Assembly (NCBI GenBank): GCA_910589415.1
Contig: OU342633.1
Coordinates: forward strand, 34,168,210 to 34,232,209
Length of the DNA stretch: 64,000 nucleotides
Direction: 5' to 3'
Source of the DNA: Malachius bipustulatus
Taxonomy: Eukaryota > Arthropoda > Insecta > Coleoptera > Melyridae
Shown in pieces: positions 24,860-37,104 of the stretch; within the stretch, counting starts at the first letter, position 1, and each line of letters begins with the position of its first letter. A program made the position numbers and the translations under genes. A model generated the notes under the pieces. It saw nothing but the letters and a program-made list of their open reading frames with translations. It searched no databases and was not told the origin of the DNA.

Positions 24860-25238
24860 CTCCCACTAATTGAAACAGGAGGTTCGTAGCCCTAAAGCTG
24901 CAAACAAATTGTTTATTATTGATCTACAATATTTATATTTATAATGCCACGAGCAAAAAAAAACAAGGTATCTAATAGCGAAAATAAAGTCGGCACACTG
25001 ATATTCGGCGTTGACAGTGTCGACGCTCACGATCCTGTTTCCTCTCCGTCCCGATAGTTCGCGATGTCTTCCTCCGACAGGGTTAAGGATCCCCCCGTAA
25101 CCGTTCATCTCACCCGACAGGAGACAGGACTGGTTTGGCGCCTCGCGGATTCAACACATCCGCATAAGCGAGAACTTTTCCTATCGGCTTAGCTTGCCTG
25201 ATAGGTTGGAGGGAGCAGGGACTCCGATCGCCACTCGG
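24860..25238 (-). repeat. Unclassified interspersed repeat, copy 1 (antisense)
   Basis: On the minus strand this reads, in order, 'gatcggagtccctgctccct', 'acctatcagg', 'agct', 'ccagtcctg', 'ctgtcgggtgaga', 'cggagagg', 'ccttgttttttttt', 'aatttgtttg', 'tttagggcta', 'cctcctgtttca' and 'tagtggga'. The same order of blocks is found on the plus strand at 35060-35437, at perhaps 60-70% similarity by eye. No domain is recognised. It may be a SINE or the 5' region of a retroelement. Confidence 0.6.
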
Positions 25239-28200
25239 TGGAGAGATTTAATCGGTGCACGGTCACCGTCCGGGGTACGACTACCAGCACAGAGAACAAA
25301 AACTCTGCTCATGTGGAATCAGAAACGTCCAGGTAACAGGTAAGGACCGGTAATGTTCCTTTAAGTGTCGCGAAGTCGCTAGCACTAGCCATAGAAATAT
25401 ACTAATCGGGAAGCTTCCAAATGAAAAGGATGAGCCAACTGTTCCTTTTCCTTATTCTCGAACTGCCTAGAGATGACGATTGGATTGATAACGGGTAAGA
25501 GAGTTCCAGCGGAAGGGCGTGGGTACAATGGGGAATTACTCAAAACTAAAAGGTCTGGAAGAGTGTGACATTTTTTTCTTTCGAAAACCGTCAATCGAGC
25601 TTCGATCTGATTAGAGGTCATTAACGTGTATCTAAGAGTTTCGCGTTCATTCCAAGGATGTTCTTTCTTTTTCTGGCTATTTCTGGGGAAGGGGGGATCC
25701 ATCTCCTTCGTTGGTGGTTGAGAATCTGCGTCACTAGCTTCACTAGATGGATCGATAAGTGTGGAAGAACGTTTTTTATGAGCTGTTACAATGTTAATTA
25801 TTGCGCACAGGAGTCTAAATGAAATAGAGAAGCAGCTATAATTATTCGTGAGAAAATAATAATATTTTTCCATTAGTTCAACCGAGTTGGAAACGTAACA
25901 TTACGTCAACACATGTGGTGGAAAATATGAAGAGGTGCTTTGCATAAATTCAGTTCACTGGATTCCATAAACACGACGATGTCTGCGAATACCTAAAGCT
26001 AGAGCTGCGGTAAAAATAGTGATTTCCATTTTGCGAATGTTAAAATAAACAAAAACTAATGATATAAAGGGTCCTTTTGATCCCGTTTACTTTTACCAAA
26101 CATCGGGTCAGGGTGTAACACGGAGGGGGGGGGGCGAAGGGAGAAGAGGATAACAGGGGAGAATGTTTGAAGCAACGACCCTTTGACTCTCTCTCTTCTC
26201 TCTCGACGATTAACAGTGGAGCAAAACACCCATGAAATTCCCAACACTTGTGAGCCCGAGCCTGCGAGGCGTGACGCGCCCTGAAAGGGATTGGGCCGTC
26301 GCCGGTTTTTCATAAATTTAAAAACTTCAGTTTTCATGCGTGAAAAGAAGCCTGAAAGGCGACATTCCGGTCTCACAGAAAGGATTCATCCAGCAGTAAA
26401 CAGAAAATCAGAAAGTTTTAGTAGCTTTATAACTTCACCCGTGTTCGACGAGCATGGTCGAAACTTTCCGGTGTGGGATACACGGGGATAATATCGGGTG
26501 TTGAATTCAAATCCGGGATAGAGTCGGAGAATAAGGGAATTCTCCTTGCGTTTTGATGAGAATAAGCGGAGACCTGATCAAGTTCGATCCTGGGAGAGGA
26601 ACAATGGGAACGGCATGCACCATTGACTTGTTAATTCCCTTTCAATCTATATTGGACAGACGGGGGTTTTTTGTCTAATTGATTCGGTCGTCGAGTGACA
26701 TTTATTATTCAACCGGGGACGAATCGTTAGCTTGATAGAATTAAATTTCCAAGTAATGTCATTAATTATTGTCGCGGACGGGAGAAGATGTTCCTAGAAA
26801 TTTTAATTCGCTCACGTTTTAAATTTGAATTTACTGCCCGTGGTAATTTGTTAACAATCAAATTAAAGGGTTAAGTCTGAAAGGACTCGTGAAATTCATA
26901 TCTGAGCTGGATGTCACAGCTGGAAAAGTCGACAATATCAAGGAAAGAACTGCATCTATGTACGGTTTATTGATTACCTTCAGTTTCAAAGTTTCGATTT
27001 GTTTTTCTACGTTATCAGCAGAGTTCGCATTGCACATGCATGGAATACGCTCCATGTATCTAATAAAGTTTTATTCAGATTCTCCATGTATCCTGTATCT
27101 GGATCGGACTCTGCGCTCAGAATTTATATTCAAAACTTTAGTTCATCAAATTGTTCAAGCATAAAACAAACATCCTGACCATGCAACGAATGTGTTCCGT
27201 GGAAATATGAGAGAGGAAAGTTGAAAAGTTTAGAAGAATCACTGAATTTAAATAATAAATTATAAATAAACTTTCTGACGTACCTACATGGATTCGAACT
27301 AGCTTTCTCTTGTACCAGAAATAGATTTCACATAGAAAAGTTTTTACAGAAACATTTTTCATTTGGGCTGGAGCAGATTAAATTTCAAAACGAACGATAT
27401 GGTTACATTTCAGCCAAGGTGGCTGTGACGTCATTGATAAACAAAAATATAAAATAAATTTTATTAGGTTCTAAGGGCTATTTTTTCTAATTTTGAAATT
27501 TTCGAAAATTTCGATATTTACATACACAAAACCATTTTTTTCAACAAATCAAACTTTATTTCATAAATCTTTTCAACATTAATTCTAAAGTTAGCAACAA
27601 TTTTTTATTCAACTATAGTCGTAGATAAAGTATAGTATTCTCGCGCATAATGGTTATTATTCACGAAGATGAAAATTGCAGCACGAGCCTCTGGCGAAAT
27701 AATGTTGATGTTTATGCTCATTCTATGTCTACTTCGGACTTGTTTCCATAACTTTTTCATTCTTGAGCCTCTCTGAGTATGAAATGATAATTTCCAAGGT
27801 TCCTAAAACCGATCTTTTTTCGAAGTTCTTTTTGGTGAGTGAGATGAGATCCACTACTGTCGTCTAATAGTTGCCACCTTGTTGTCACGTCTCAAGTTTT
27901 CTCCCCGTAACAAGACTTTAAGGTGTTTTTAGGCGCAAATTTAACCCTATACTGGTAACTTTGGGCAACAATATATTTATAATGCTATCCGATCTAGGAT
28001 TATGATTTAACCTTTTTAGTGGTACTGAGATCACAAAAAAGCATCCAATTTAAATTTTGTACTTTGTTATTAAAGGAATCAAGTGTTGGAGTAAATTTTT
28101 TTTTCTATATTTCGAGATAAACCTTATTCATTGTTTTGTGTCCTCCCAGATCGAGATATCTAGTTGTTTTGGAGCAAAATAACACGATTACGGTAATCCG

Positions 28201-28764
28201 GAAACAAATTTGAATTTCATCCAACCTAAACAATGCCCAAACGACAGGAATTCCGTGATAAAACTAATCCTTCAATAAATATGGCTCATATATAACTTGA
28301 CTGGAATTAAAGCTAAATGTTATCAATAATTCTCGATTTATGGTCAAGTTTTCATGAAAAGATTGTGCCGAGCTGAATATTTTTTTTCCTCCACGACTAT
28401 TGAATGAAACGTTCATTATCGTACAAATATCATAGTTTAATAATGACAAATTATAGTTTCCTCATGCCGTTTGATATAAGACGCACATTCACATTCATAC
28501 ATGTAAGTCAATTAATTGCAGCTCAATGGATGAAATAATAAAAGAAACATTACAAGTAAGAGGCAATCACAGCTCTGTCAATAGCACTCCAATACCGAAC
28601 GAAATACACATACAATGAACATGACATGAACACCTTCGAACAGCAAATGAAGTAACACGATCGTACTCCAATGGTTAACAGCAGCGCATGGAAGTCAGCG
28701 GGGGAGTAGATCAAGCAGAGCGAGTGTGGGGTGAGACGTCGAGCTCGAGTCGTGTACGCCATAT
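25239..28764. other. No gene recognised
   Basis: The longest frame is 162 codons on the minus strand (25873-25385). It starts with a hydrophobic stretch (residues 11-30) followed by a polar, proline- and serine-rich body, and I recognise no domain. A coding exon cannot be excluded. A lone B-box-like 'gttcgaatcc' lies on the minus strand near 27300. Poly(G) occurs at 26126-26135. Confidence 0.4.
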
Positions 28765-29040
28765 TGTTACGGGTCTCACAATAATAAATCCACCACTTAA
28801 AAGTCTTGCAAATTACTTTATTGACTAATCCAAGTTATAACCTCTAATTCTAGTAAACACGCACAGCTGATTACTACTTGTACTACATCAACACCAACTT
28901 GTCTATTCTTTATAATTCACTATCCTGTCACTACTGGCTTCCTTACTTCACACTTCACTTCACTACTGCTCTGTCTTCAGCTTATTCACTCCACGTCCAA
29001 ACTAAAACTAAAACTACTTCACGCAGCCGTAGGCGGTCCT
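28765..29040 (-). mobile_element. LTR remnant, 3' end on the minus strand
   Basis: On the minus strand an AATAAAG signal (about 28818-28811) is followed about 50 nt later by 'gagacccgtaaca', ending at 28765. Next come 'ata' and TGGCGTACACGACTC. A 3' end in CA, followed a few bases later by a TGG-starting primer-binding-like site, is the usual LTR arrangement (known). The LTR continues upstream beyond the fold-back insertion at 29041-29339, where its start is not resolved. No gag or pol is recognised downstream. Confidence 0.4.
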
Positions 29041-29339
29041 TATAATTTTAAAAAATCTGAGATTTCTCCACATTTAAAAAAATCAAAGAAAGTACAAATG
29101 TTTCTATACCATAGGATAGTCCATAAAAAGTTAAAATAGGGACATGTAAGCCGTTTTTCTCTATCTTGAACCGTTTTCCTTTTACAGGGCCTTGAACTTG
29201 AAAAATTACGATTTTTTAAATGCTTGTAACTTCTAAACAAAAACGAATCGGACCCATGTTTATTAAAAAAAATATGTTTAAAATCAAGCAACCTACCATC
29301 TGTCAAAATTTGTCATAGAGCTTGTAGAACACCCTGTAT
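29041..29339. mobile_element. Fold-back class element with a single CACCCTGTATA end
   Basis: The right end is CACCCTGTATA (about 29329-29339). The left edge is placed at 'ttata' (29040), where flanking LTR-like sequence stops; TATA at both edges may be the target duplication. The left arm does not carry an obvious inverted partner, so this copy is truncated. It interrupts the minus-strand LTR remnant. Confidence 0.45.
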
Positions 29340-31832
29340 AGTCCCCCGACGCATCAGTAGTCACGTTCTACTCCGTTCTAGTAGGTACATTCTAGTAGGT
29401 TGCACCGGCCGTCGATTCGTGGATTCTGGAAATGTCAGATTGTTCGGTGAGACCACTCCAGAAATCCACAGAACCAACACTGTCCGTCAATGTGTCACAT
29501 GACATGTGACTGGAACTGTCGCGAACATGTCATTGACTAACTCAGTATAAAAAAAGAATGTAAACAAATGAAACGGCGGGCTAGGGCTCTTCACGAAACA
29601 AATAGAATGTTTCCAGAGCGGTCTCGTTATAATATCGAAGGCAATCTTAAGGGGTGTTCGAAAAAAAATCCGTTTTGGAGTAGGCCCTGACATAAAGAGG
29701 TTTGTCTTAACTTAACGCACTCTTTACAACTGACAGCTCTTGATTTTGTTAGGTTAGGACAGTTGTCAAAACATTAAAGTACGTTAATAAAATAGGCACT
29801 CATTTTATCGACATTTTTATAAAACACATAATTAAAATCAACGATTAATTCATTTAGGCATTCTCCTGCACAGATTACGGTTTCTTACTCCAGTAAAGGC
29901 ACTCTGTAACTGTTGCCCGGGTGTATTGTTTATCTCGACGAGCTTCTCCTCTCGATTACTAAACTTCGAGATCGTTAACAGTCTCACACGAAATATCGTT
30001 TACTCGATGTAACTGCTTAGAAAGAAGTAACATTTAAGCTTGCAAAATCTGGCTGGCTAGGGTATCGGTGTATTACGACAGATAAGTCGATCTTCACAGA
30101 TCTCTTTCACTAAATCGGTTGCTTCGGAAGTTTTAAAACCAACAAATGCTTCTTCGGTAACTCTGGGAACTGATCTAACTACACCATATTCTAAGCTATC
30201 GTAAACCTGCAAAAAAGTCTTGATGATAACTGTAAGCTTCGAAAAAACTATTGACAAAAATTTTACCTGCGCAGGAATGTCTCGGAATTACTTTCTTTGC
30301 TATTATATCTCTGGATAAGGATAAATCTGAGCACCTTTTCTAAGAAGGTTGTAAACAGGTTTTTACAGAAACATTCCATCCAAGCACTGAGTTTCATGAG
30401 GAGCTAGGAGTGATCCTTGAGTTCCACCACAATCTTGATAATTATTCCAGACAGAACAACATCCACATTCCATGAAGTTTACTCCCATTGCGAAAATAAC
30501 TTTCAACTATTGCAGTTTTTCGTTCTTATGTAATTTAAACAATATAAATAAATAACCAAACTTCAGTTATTTATTTGGTAATTTATTTTTGTTAAATTTC
30601 CTTTGAAAAATGAACGCCCTTGTGTAAATTAATAATGCTAAAATGTCACTAACGTCATATTGTTTACATTACATCAATTGGACTGGTTGGACTGGAGGTG
30701 GGAGAACCTAAATAGGTAGCAGTGACAGTTCCTATGTTTTTGCGAGAAACACTGTTTACGACTATTTGAAGCATATCAACTGAAGGATTCAGAGTTACGG
30801 ATGAAATACCGATGATTTGATACCAAGAACTGGCAGTAAAATTACAGTTATTTTGAAACAACTCGAAACAAATAACAGTTACAGGTTAGTAACCGTGACA
30901 GCGGATCACAATCATAGAAAGTAGAATAGAAAATCAAGTTATGACATTCGTTTCGATCTGGAAAATTAATTCGAGACGTGTTAATTAGTGAACACCCGAT
31001 ATTTTTAAAGCTGTAATAATACGATCTTCTCATAAAATTCGACAGTAAATAACGTCTTTGTCTCGCGGAAAATGGCTATTATTCGCTTGGACGTTCCAAA
31101 GAACAATCGTCTACAGCTGGTGTTGATACTTGTGAATAATAGAAATCATATTATCTGCTTCCTTGTTTGAAAATAATGGCCAGAGATTATCATTACTTCT
31201 TTCAATTGTAGCTAAAATATAATCTGACTAAAGCAGGAACTCGGAAAAACTTCAACTAAAGTCTCTTTTTGATTTGAAAAAAATCACAAAGCCGTCTTAG
31301 AAATTCAATTTTCTCTGCAAACTTATTTCCTGCCGAGCAAACTTTAATCAACGCTCCTCCTGGTAGGTACCTACAAGTAAGTAGTTCTAGACATTAGTTG
31401 GGCGTACAAGAATAAACTCAGAACGTTGTTGAATTAATTAATTAATGCCAAGGGAATCCTTAAAGACCGGAATCGCGATTGGAAAAAGTCATTTCCTCGT
31501 TTTTGTCTTCAGTAGTCCACGCTGTCTGCGGAGCTTAATTTTTCCGCTTCAGATATTATAACTTGAAAACTTCTCCTCCAATTAGAAGAAGATTTATCCG
31601 GGACAAGAAAAATAAGCAGCTTTTAAATGGAGATAATTGGCTTGTGCGAGTGTAATGTGCTGTCATCTCGATGAGGGTGTGTCAGTAAGTGCAGCTGAAA
31701 AAATGCAAGAATTATTTTTAACGCCCATTTTGTCATCACAACGTTAGCCATCTGCATTTTAATGAGATAAAGTATTATTGGATCGTAGAAACTTTCTCGT
31801 CCCCCTTACTTTTATCCAATGAAGCATATTGT
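29340..31832. other. No gene recognised
   Basis: Short frames only; no domains, RNA genes or clear repeats are seen. Confidence 0.4.
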
Positions 31833-31980
31833 CGGCAGTCGAGCAATGGTTTAGCGTAACTAAGTTGTTGGGATTACCACGGTATGGGTTCGAATCTCGG
31901 TCTCGCCTGGGATGTTTGTTTTTGTTTATTTGACTATTTATAAATAAAAAATTATTATGTGGCTTTTTTTCTGTAACCAC
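31833..31980 (+). repeat. tRNA-derived SINE head with A/T-rich tail
   Basis: A 75-nt segment (31833-31907) begins GGCAGTC and ends TCTCGCC. It contains an A-box-like 'gagcaatggtttagcg' and an exact B-box GGTTCGAATC at 31887-31896, with tRNA spacing. An A/T-rich tail follows. The anticodon arm is not convincing, so this is more likely a SINE than a functional tRNA gene. Confidence 0.55.
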
Positions 31981-34900
31981 ATCAAGTGATTGACTTTATA
32001 ACGGCATTCAAAGTTGCTGCCCCTCCCCCACCCCTAGGTAGTGGGCGTAGGTTGATGGAATTTGGTATCATTGAATGTCCCCTTTCCAGGCCAACAAATG
32101 TTATTACCCACTTTTTTGATCTGATGCGTAGTTTTTGATATATTTCCATGTGTCCAGATAAACAGTACTATATCTTCAGAAATGATTACAAAGCGTTTTT
32201 CTTCGAATTTGCAGATAAAATTTTCCTAATTTTCTTTAGAAACGTTTACGAAGGACAGTGATAAAAATGTAAAAAAAAATTCATATTAAAATGCAACCCC
32301 AGCCAAGGGAATGCGCCGCTTAATGAGTCATCCTCATTGTAGCGGCGGCAACAGCGGTAACCCCACCAAGCCATAGCGTTACAAGTTTACCATACCAGTA
32401 GTGTTGCGTCCCGCTTCTCATTTTATACTTTCATTTTTTAATCCTGTCCTTTCCGCGCCCTTCCTTGTGTAAGCTTTTTCAATAGTGTTTTACTGGTCAT
32501 CTACCTACAACCGAAAAGTTGGATTAAACAACCCTCAACAAGGACAGTTGCAGGACCTTTCATCTTTTAGCAGGAAGAAGGACAGGATCAACGCAGAATT
32601 CATTCGCAATTCGTCTTCCGTAGACAACGCATAGTTTGACTTGTCCGCATCTCAACGCAGTGTCTACATTGTTACGTGGCTTTCCGCGTTTCCGCAAGTG
32701 TTATTAGGTATATACCTACGCATTATAATATCCGAAAATTCGCAGTTAACGCAAAGACAATTGATATTTAATACGTGCATCTACTGAGCTATCAAGAAGT
32801 TCAAGAAATTCGATAAGCAGAGCAACTTACCAAACAAAACGTAAGTTTACACACTTTCCTTTACTCTCCGCATTTCATAATTTATCAAATTATTCATTGG
32901 TCATCAGACCCATTATTTTACTCACCGCATTTTCTTAATTACACGCAACAAGTAGAGTTCCTAAACTTTTAAAAGTCAGGAACGTCAGTAAGAATTCAGA
33001 GCGTTTATATTTTATTGTGTCTAGGGAAACATGATCCAGTCATCACAAAATTTGAATATTACGTTGATACGTTTTACGAAGGTTGTTCCAACAAAAGACG
33101 AGAATTGATCGTTTTATTCACAGTCAAATTCCCTCACGCCACTTCAAACATTCCTGAAAACCAAGTAAATTTCCTGCAGTGAAGTAAATAGTAAACAATC
33201 CGCATACCTTGTCAGGTGAAACGAGAATCCCCAGTGTAAAAGACAGTTTTTTAGAGTCCGCGCGACAGGGAAGAGGTCATTCCGGCTCGGACGAGATGGA
33301 ATGCCGCTGCTCTCCAGGAATCCCCCAACAAATAACCGGCTATGTGCGATGCAATATCAACTGTATTGTCCGTTCCTTGAGGCGACAAGACGCAGGGGCG
33401 GTGCGTGATTGACGCTGAAAGCTCCACTCCCGGAGACGGCGTCCCATTGTGCCTGAGACACAATCACGCAATATGGATTCTCTCAGGATTGCGTTACAGA
33501 GCTGCGGGGCTATTACTGTCTTTTGTCCATGATGCTTGGTATTTATTTTTAGGTCTCCAATATCCCACGAGAAGTTCGGTTTGAGTGACACTCTCACACC
33601 TACTTTATACCGGGTGTATCGCATCGATGGAAAATGGCAGATATATTTTTTCGTCCTATTACTTTAAGACTTGATTTGTATAAAAAAAAACGAGGACTGG
33701 GAATAGGGGTCACGAATTTTGAAAATAATCATAATGAGCTTCGTTCTTATGGTCAATTAATAACCTTCACCAACCGTCCTCATCCTTGCCCTTTCTCTAT
33801 TTTATTGAGTGAACAACTAAGCCCCGGAATGTAACAACAACGTAATCTACACCGATTGATCTAAAACAGACGTTCCACATAGACTTGATGGACTAAAGAA
33901 AGTTAAGTGACGTCACCACCGGCTACAGGAGCCGAAAGTAGCGGAGCAGAAGCGAGCAGAACTCAGGAGTCACCTCGATCTGGATTTCCTATAATCTTTT
34001 GTTAAATGTTGAATCGGTCCCTAGTTGGAGTGCTGATCCCCTGGGTTTCGATTCTCAAGTCTATTCAACGCAAATTGAGGCGCTAGAATAAATTGGTACT
34101 CCTAGTTCGTTTCTGCAGAGAGCTGAACTAGCGATCATGTTCAATACAATCAAGATTTACAGAGACGTTAAATGAACGTGTCGCGGATGATTGGTGATCG
34201 AAATTTTATTGATCCATGCCCGTATCGCATGCTCAGATTCCAATAATCAGAAAGGCAGAAATCAAGTAATAAGGGAATGACGACCGAGTTAACCCAAATG
34301 GAAAGTCCGTCACAAAACATATGATTCGTTCTGAATGGGAAGATTATTGACAGTTCTGCAGATACGTTATCAGCTGTGATGTAACATTACAAGCCACATA
34401 AGCACGCCCCGTTTTTTATGCCATAACACAGGTTCCTGAAGAGACAACATTTTTTTTACGATTTTTCTCATTATTTTCAATCTCTCTAATAATAGTGCAC
34501 TACGTATATACACCTTCGGTGTATTACAACCTCATTTCGGTTGATTTCCGCCTCCCCCGGGGATTCGCGACTTCATTGTTCAGTTTCCGGCCTAATTGCT
34601 TCTCATTAGTTAGGGGTGACGTGCTTGTAAAAACTGTCAACAGAATCGTTACGGCGCTAAATATTTGCCAGATAACAGGAACGAACAATTTGTCACGCGA
34701 GTACGTCCTTAATCAAAGCTTATAAACTCCTGTAATAATGTATTATTTTCTGTTATTCCGCAAGCAGATGTATGTTTTAACGCTAAATTGATGGAGAATT
34801 AACTCCGCCCCATCTTAATTCTCTTCTGTTGTCTCGGAATGTCTCTGGGTGCTTGCGGCGGTGATTCAACATCGCGTTTTGAGTTTTGGGGAGGATGTAT

Positions 34901-35059
34901 ATTTTATACATGAGATGAGCACTAGGTTTGAAGAAGTTGCAACGGGATCTCGTTGTGAAAATAAGATGAATCAGACAGAAAAGACGGTCGATGTTTTTCA
35001 TTTCAAGAACCCATTAAAAGTGGTTTTTATTGCGACATATCAACGGCGTTGATGTGATC
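31981..35059. other. No gene recognised
   Basis: Frames at 33209-33624 on both strands overlap each other and lack domains. No RNA genes or clear repeats are seen. Confidence 0.4.
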
Positions 35060-35437
35060 AAGAGGTTGATCAGAGCCCCTGCTCCCTCCTACCTATAAGG
35101 TGAGCTGAACCAATCGAAAAAACGCAACAGTACCAGTCCTGGCATCTATCGGGTATGACGAGACCGCAGAAGAGTTTCGCAACCCTGCCTAGACGGAGAG
35201 AAACACGACGAACGGCGAGGATAGGGAGAGCAGAGTAACAGGCCCGTGAGTGTGGGCCTCGGCAACGTAAAAGGGCCTCCGGCCCTGCCACGCCAGAGCT
35301 TTTTTTTGTTCTCAGAGCCAGATGCCTTGTTTTCTTTGTTTTTTTGTCATGTAGTTGTAATTATTGGGAATTATTAATAACATTATTGTTTGGGAATTTA
35401 GGGCTAAGAGAGTCTCTCATGTTTCACTAGTGGAAAA
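35060..35437 (+). repeat. Unclassified interspersed repeat, copy 2 (sense)
   Basis: This is a homologue of 24860-25238 in the opposite orientation. Blocks in order are 'gatcagagcccctgctccct', 'cctacctataagg', 'agct', 'ccagtcctg', 'tatcgggtatga', 'cggagag', 'ccttgttttct', 'attattgtttg', 'tttagggcta', 'tctcatgtttca' and 'tagtgga'. Two diverged copies in one window point to a multi-copy family. Confidence 0.6.
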
Positions 35438-37104
35438 CCCCTTACAAAGTTAAGAGAACTTTCTTTTTATTTAGCTGCATGCGCTTTAACCGCATTTTTA
35501 GTAGAACGATGGCCTGAATATTTACCTTGTAAAATTTTATTTCATACATAATAAAATTATAATGTGAAGGTAGCGCGAAGTCTTATGTACGCCATGAACA
35601 TGTACATAACTGTGTACTTGCCGTATTTTCCAGGAAAATATTTTTTGTATATTAGGTACGCATAATAATTTACAAACAAGCCGCAAAACGTAAACAGTAA
35701 AAGCCAGGTGTGTTCTTGTTTTGGAAAGTTATCTCTAAGAGCAACCAAACTTCCAGTTTTAATTAACTGGCATCATATTGCACGGTGGTGAAGAAATAAC
35801 ATCCACATCTACTTCTACCGAAACAAGCGACTTATATAATAATTCTCGTAACGAATTAACTGTTCCAAATAAGGAGAACAAAAATAATATCTCACTCCCA
35901 TTTCAATTTCAATTTCATCCAAAGCGGAATTTAATTCCTACAAATCTTAAATTAAACGGCAACAAGTTTGATCTTGGCAGCGAGTTTTTTCATCATCTTT
36001 GAAACTTTTATTAATTGATAGGTTCCAGCCAAATACCCTGTTAAACAAAGCAGAGTTTATAATTACAAAACTTGAGAGAAGTTCAAAAGGAAACAAAAGA
36101 TGTTCCGTAACATTCTGTTCCCGGGATTGCCTTCTTACTCGAATCGCATGGAAACTCTGTTTCAGGCTGCCAAAACATTAATTTTTGATGAAATCGTTTT
36201 ATTGCTAAATTGGAATATTGCAGTCCTTCAAAGCTTGATTTTAATTTTCAAAGTCAAACGTTCCAATAACCAGTTGAGGTGGAATTTGTGGAAGGGATCT
36301 CTGGATGTAAGGGTGGTATCAATAATTTCTCTTTCAAACTAAGCAATTTGCTCTTTATTAATACCTTTTGAATAATAAATCTGTAGTTACGTTTCCCCAA
36401 TTTTTCCATCCTTATCTTACCGACAGTTCTGCCAATCTCAGCAAACAACACCTTTTCTACCATCCTCTTAGTTACGTATCTACACCATAGTTTCTTTTTG
36501 AAACTATCATTTAATGAATCATAAGCGAACCGATTATGAAAAGAGCCACAATAACTGACCTCCTTTTCATATTGACTCCGAAGGAACTCGGTTATTGGGG
36601 AGTAAGTAACCTCCGACTGCTGATTTTCATATCAGTAGCCAAGTTTGGTTCCTGTTGCTTGAACACGAGTAGCTTAGGGGCCTAATTATCCCATAGACTC
36701 GTCAATAAGCTACAAGAAGACACATGCATCTCGTCTGTACGTCGAGTCCCGGCATTAAGGTTGTAAATTCGCAAGATGTCTACGTACAAGATTCTCCTCC
36801 ATACAACGTCCTGCCTTAGGGCAACAAACAGGGGTCTATATCAGATATAAATCGATCTCCTATTATAACGACTTCTTTTTAATGTCATTTAATTTTTGTT
36901 CTCATCCTTTGTAAGACGAGGTTGATCGCAGCGGAAGACATCTGCTTATATATTCCTTTTTGCATCCACCCGAGTAGCACAGTGTAAACGTTAATTCCTG
37001 GAATTAGATTTTTATTAAGAAATAGTTATTCCTGTACAGGAGTGCAAGAGTTCTAAACACATATCGAAGAACCTCATCCCTAGAAGACCTTATCAGCTTT
37101 TACA
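35438..37104. other. No gene recognised
   Basis: A degraded endonuclease part of the downstream fossil may lie in 36.7-37.1 kb, but I could not confirm any motif. Otherwise nothing. Confidence 0.35.

Noticed and set aside
25385..25873. 162-codon minus-strand frame as a host gene
   Set aside because: No domain, no splice context that I could support, and composition is not convincing; kept only as a note in the flanking entry.
26107..26120. CAGGGTGTAAC as another TACAGGGTG element end
   Set aside because: It lacks the TA before CAGGG and has no inverted partner; likely chance.
31833..31907. Functional tRNA gene
   Set aside because: A- and B-boxes are good but the anticodon arm is not convincing and an A/T-rich tail follows, so a SINE head is more likely.
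33209..33624. Coding exon on either strand
   Set aside because: Frames on both strands overlap, neither has a domain and no clear splice signals decide between them.
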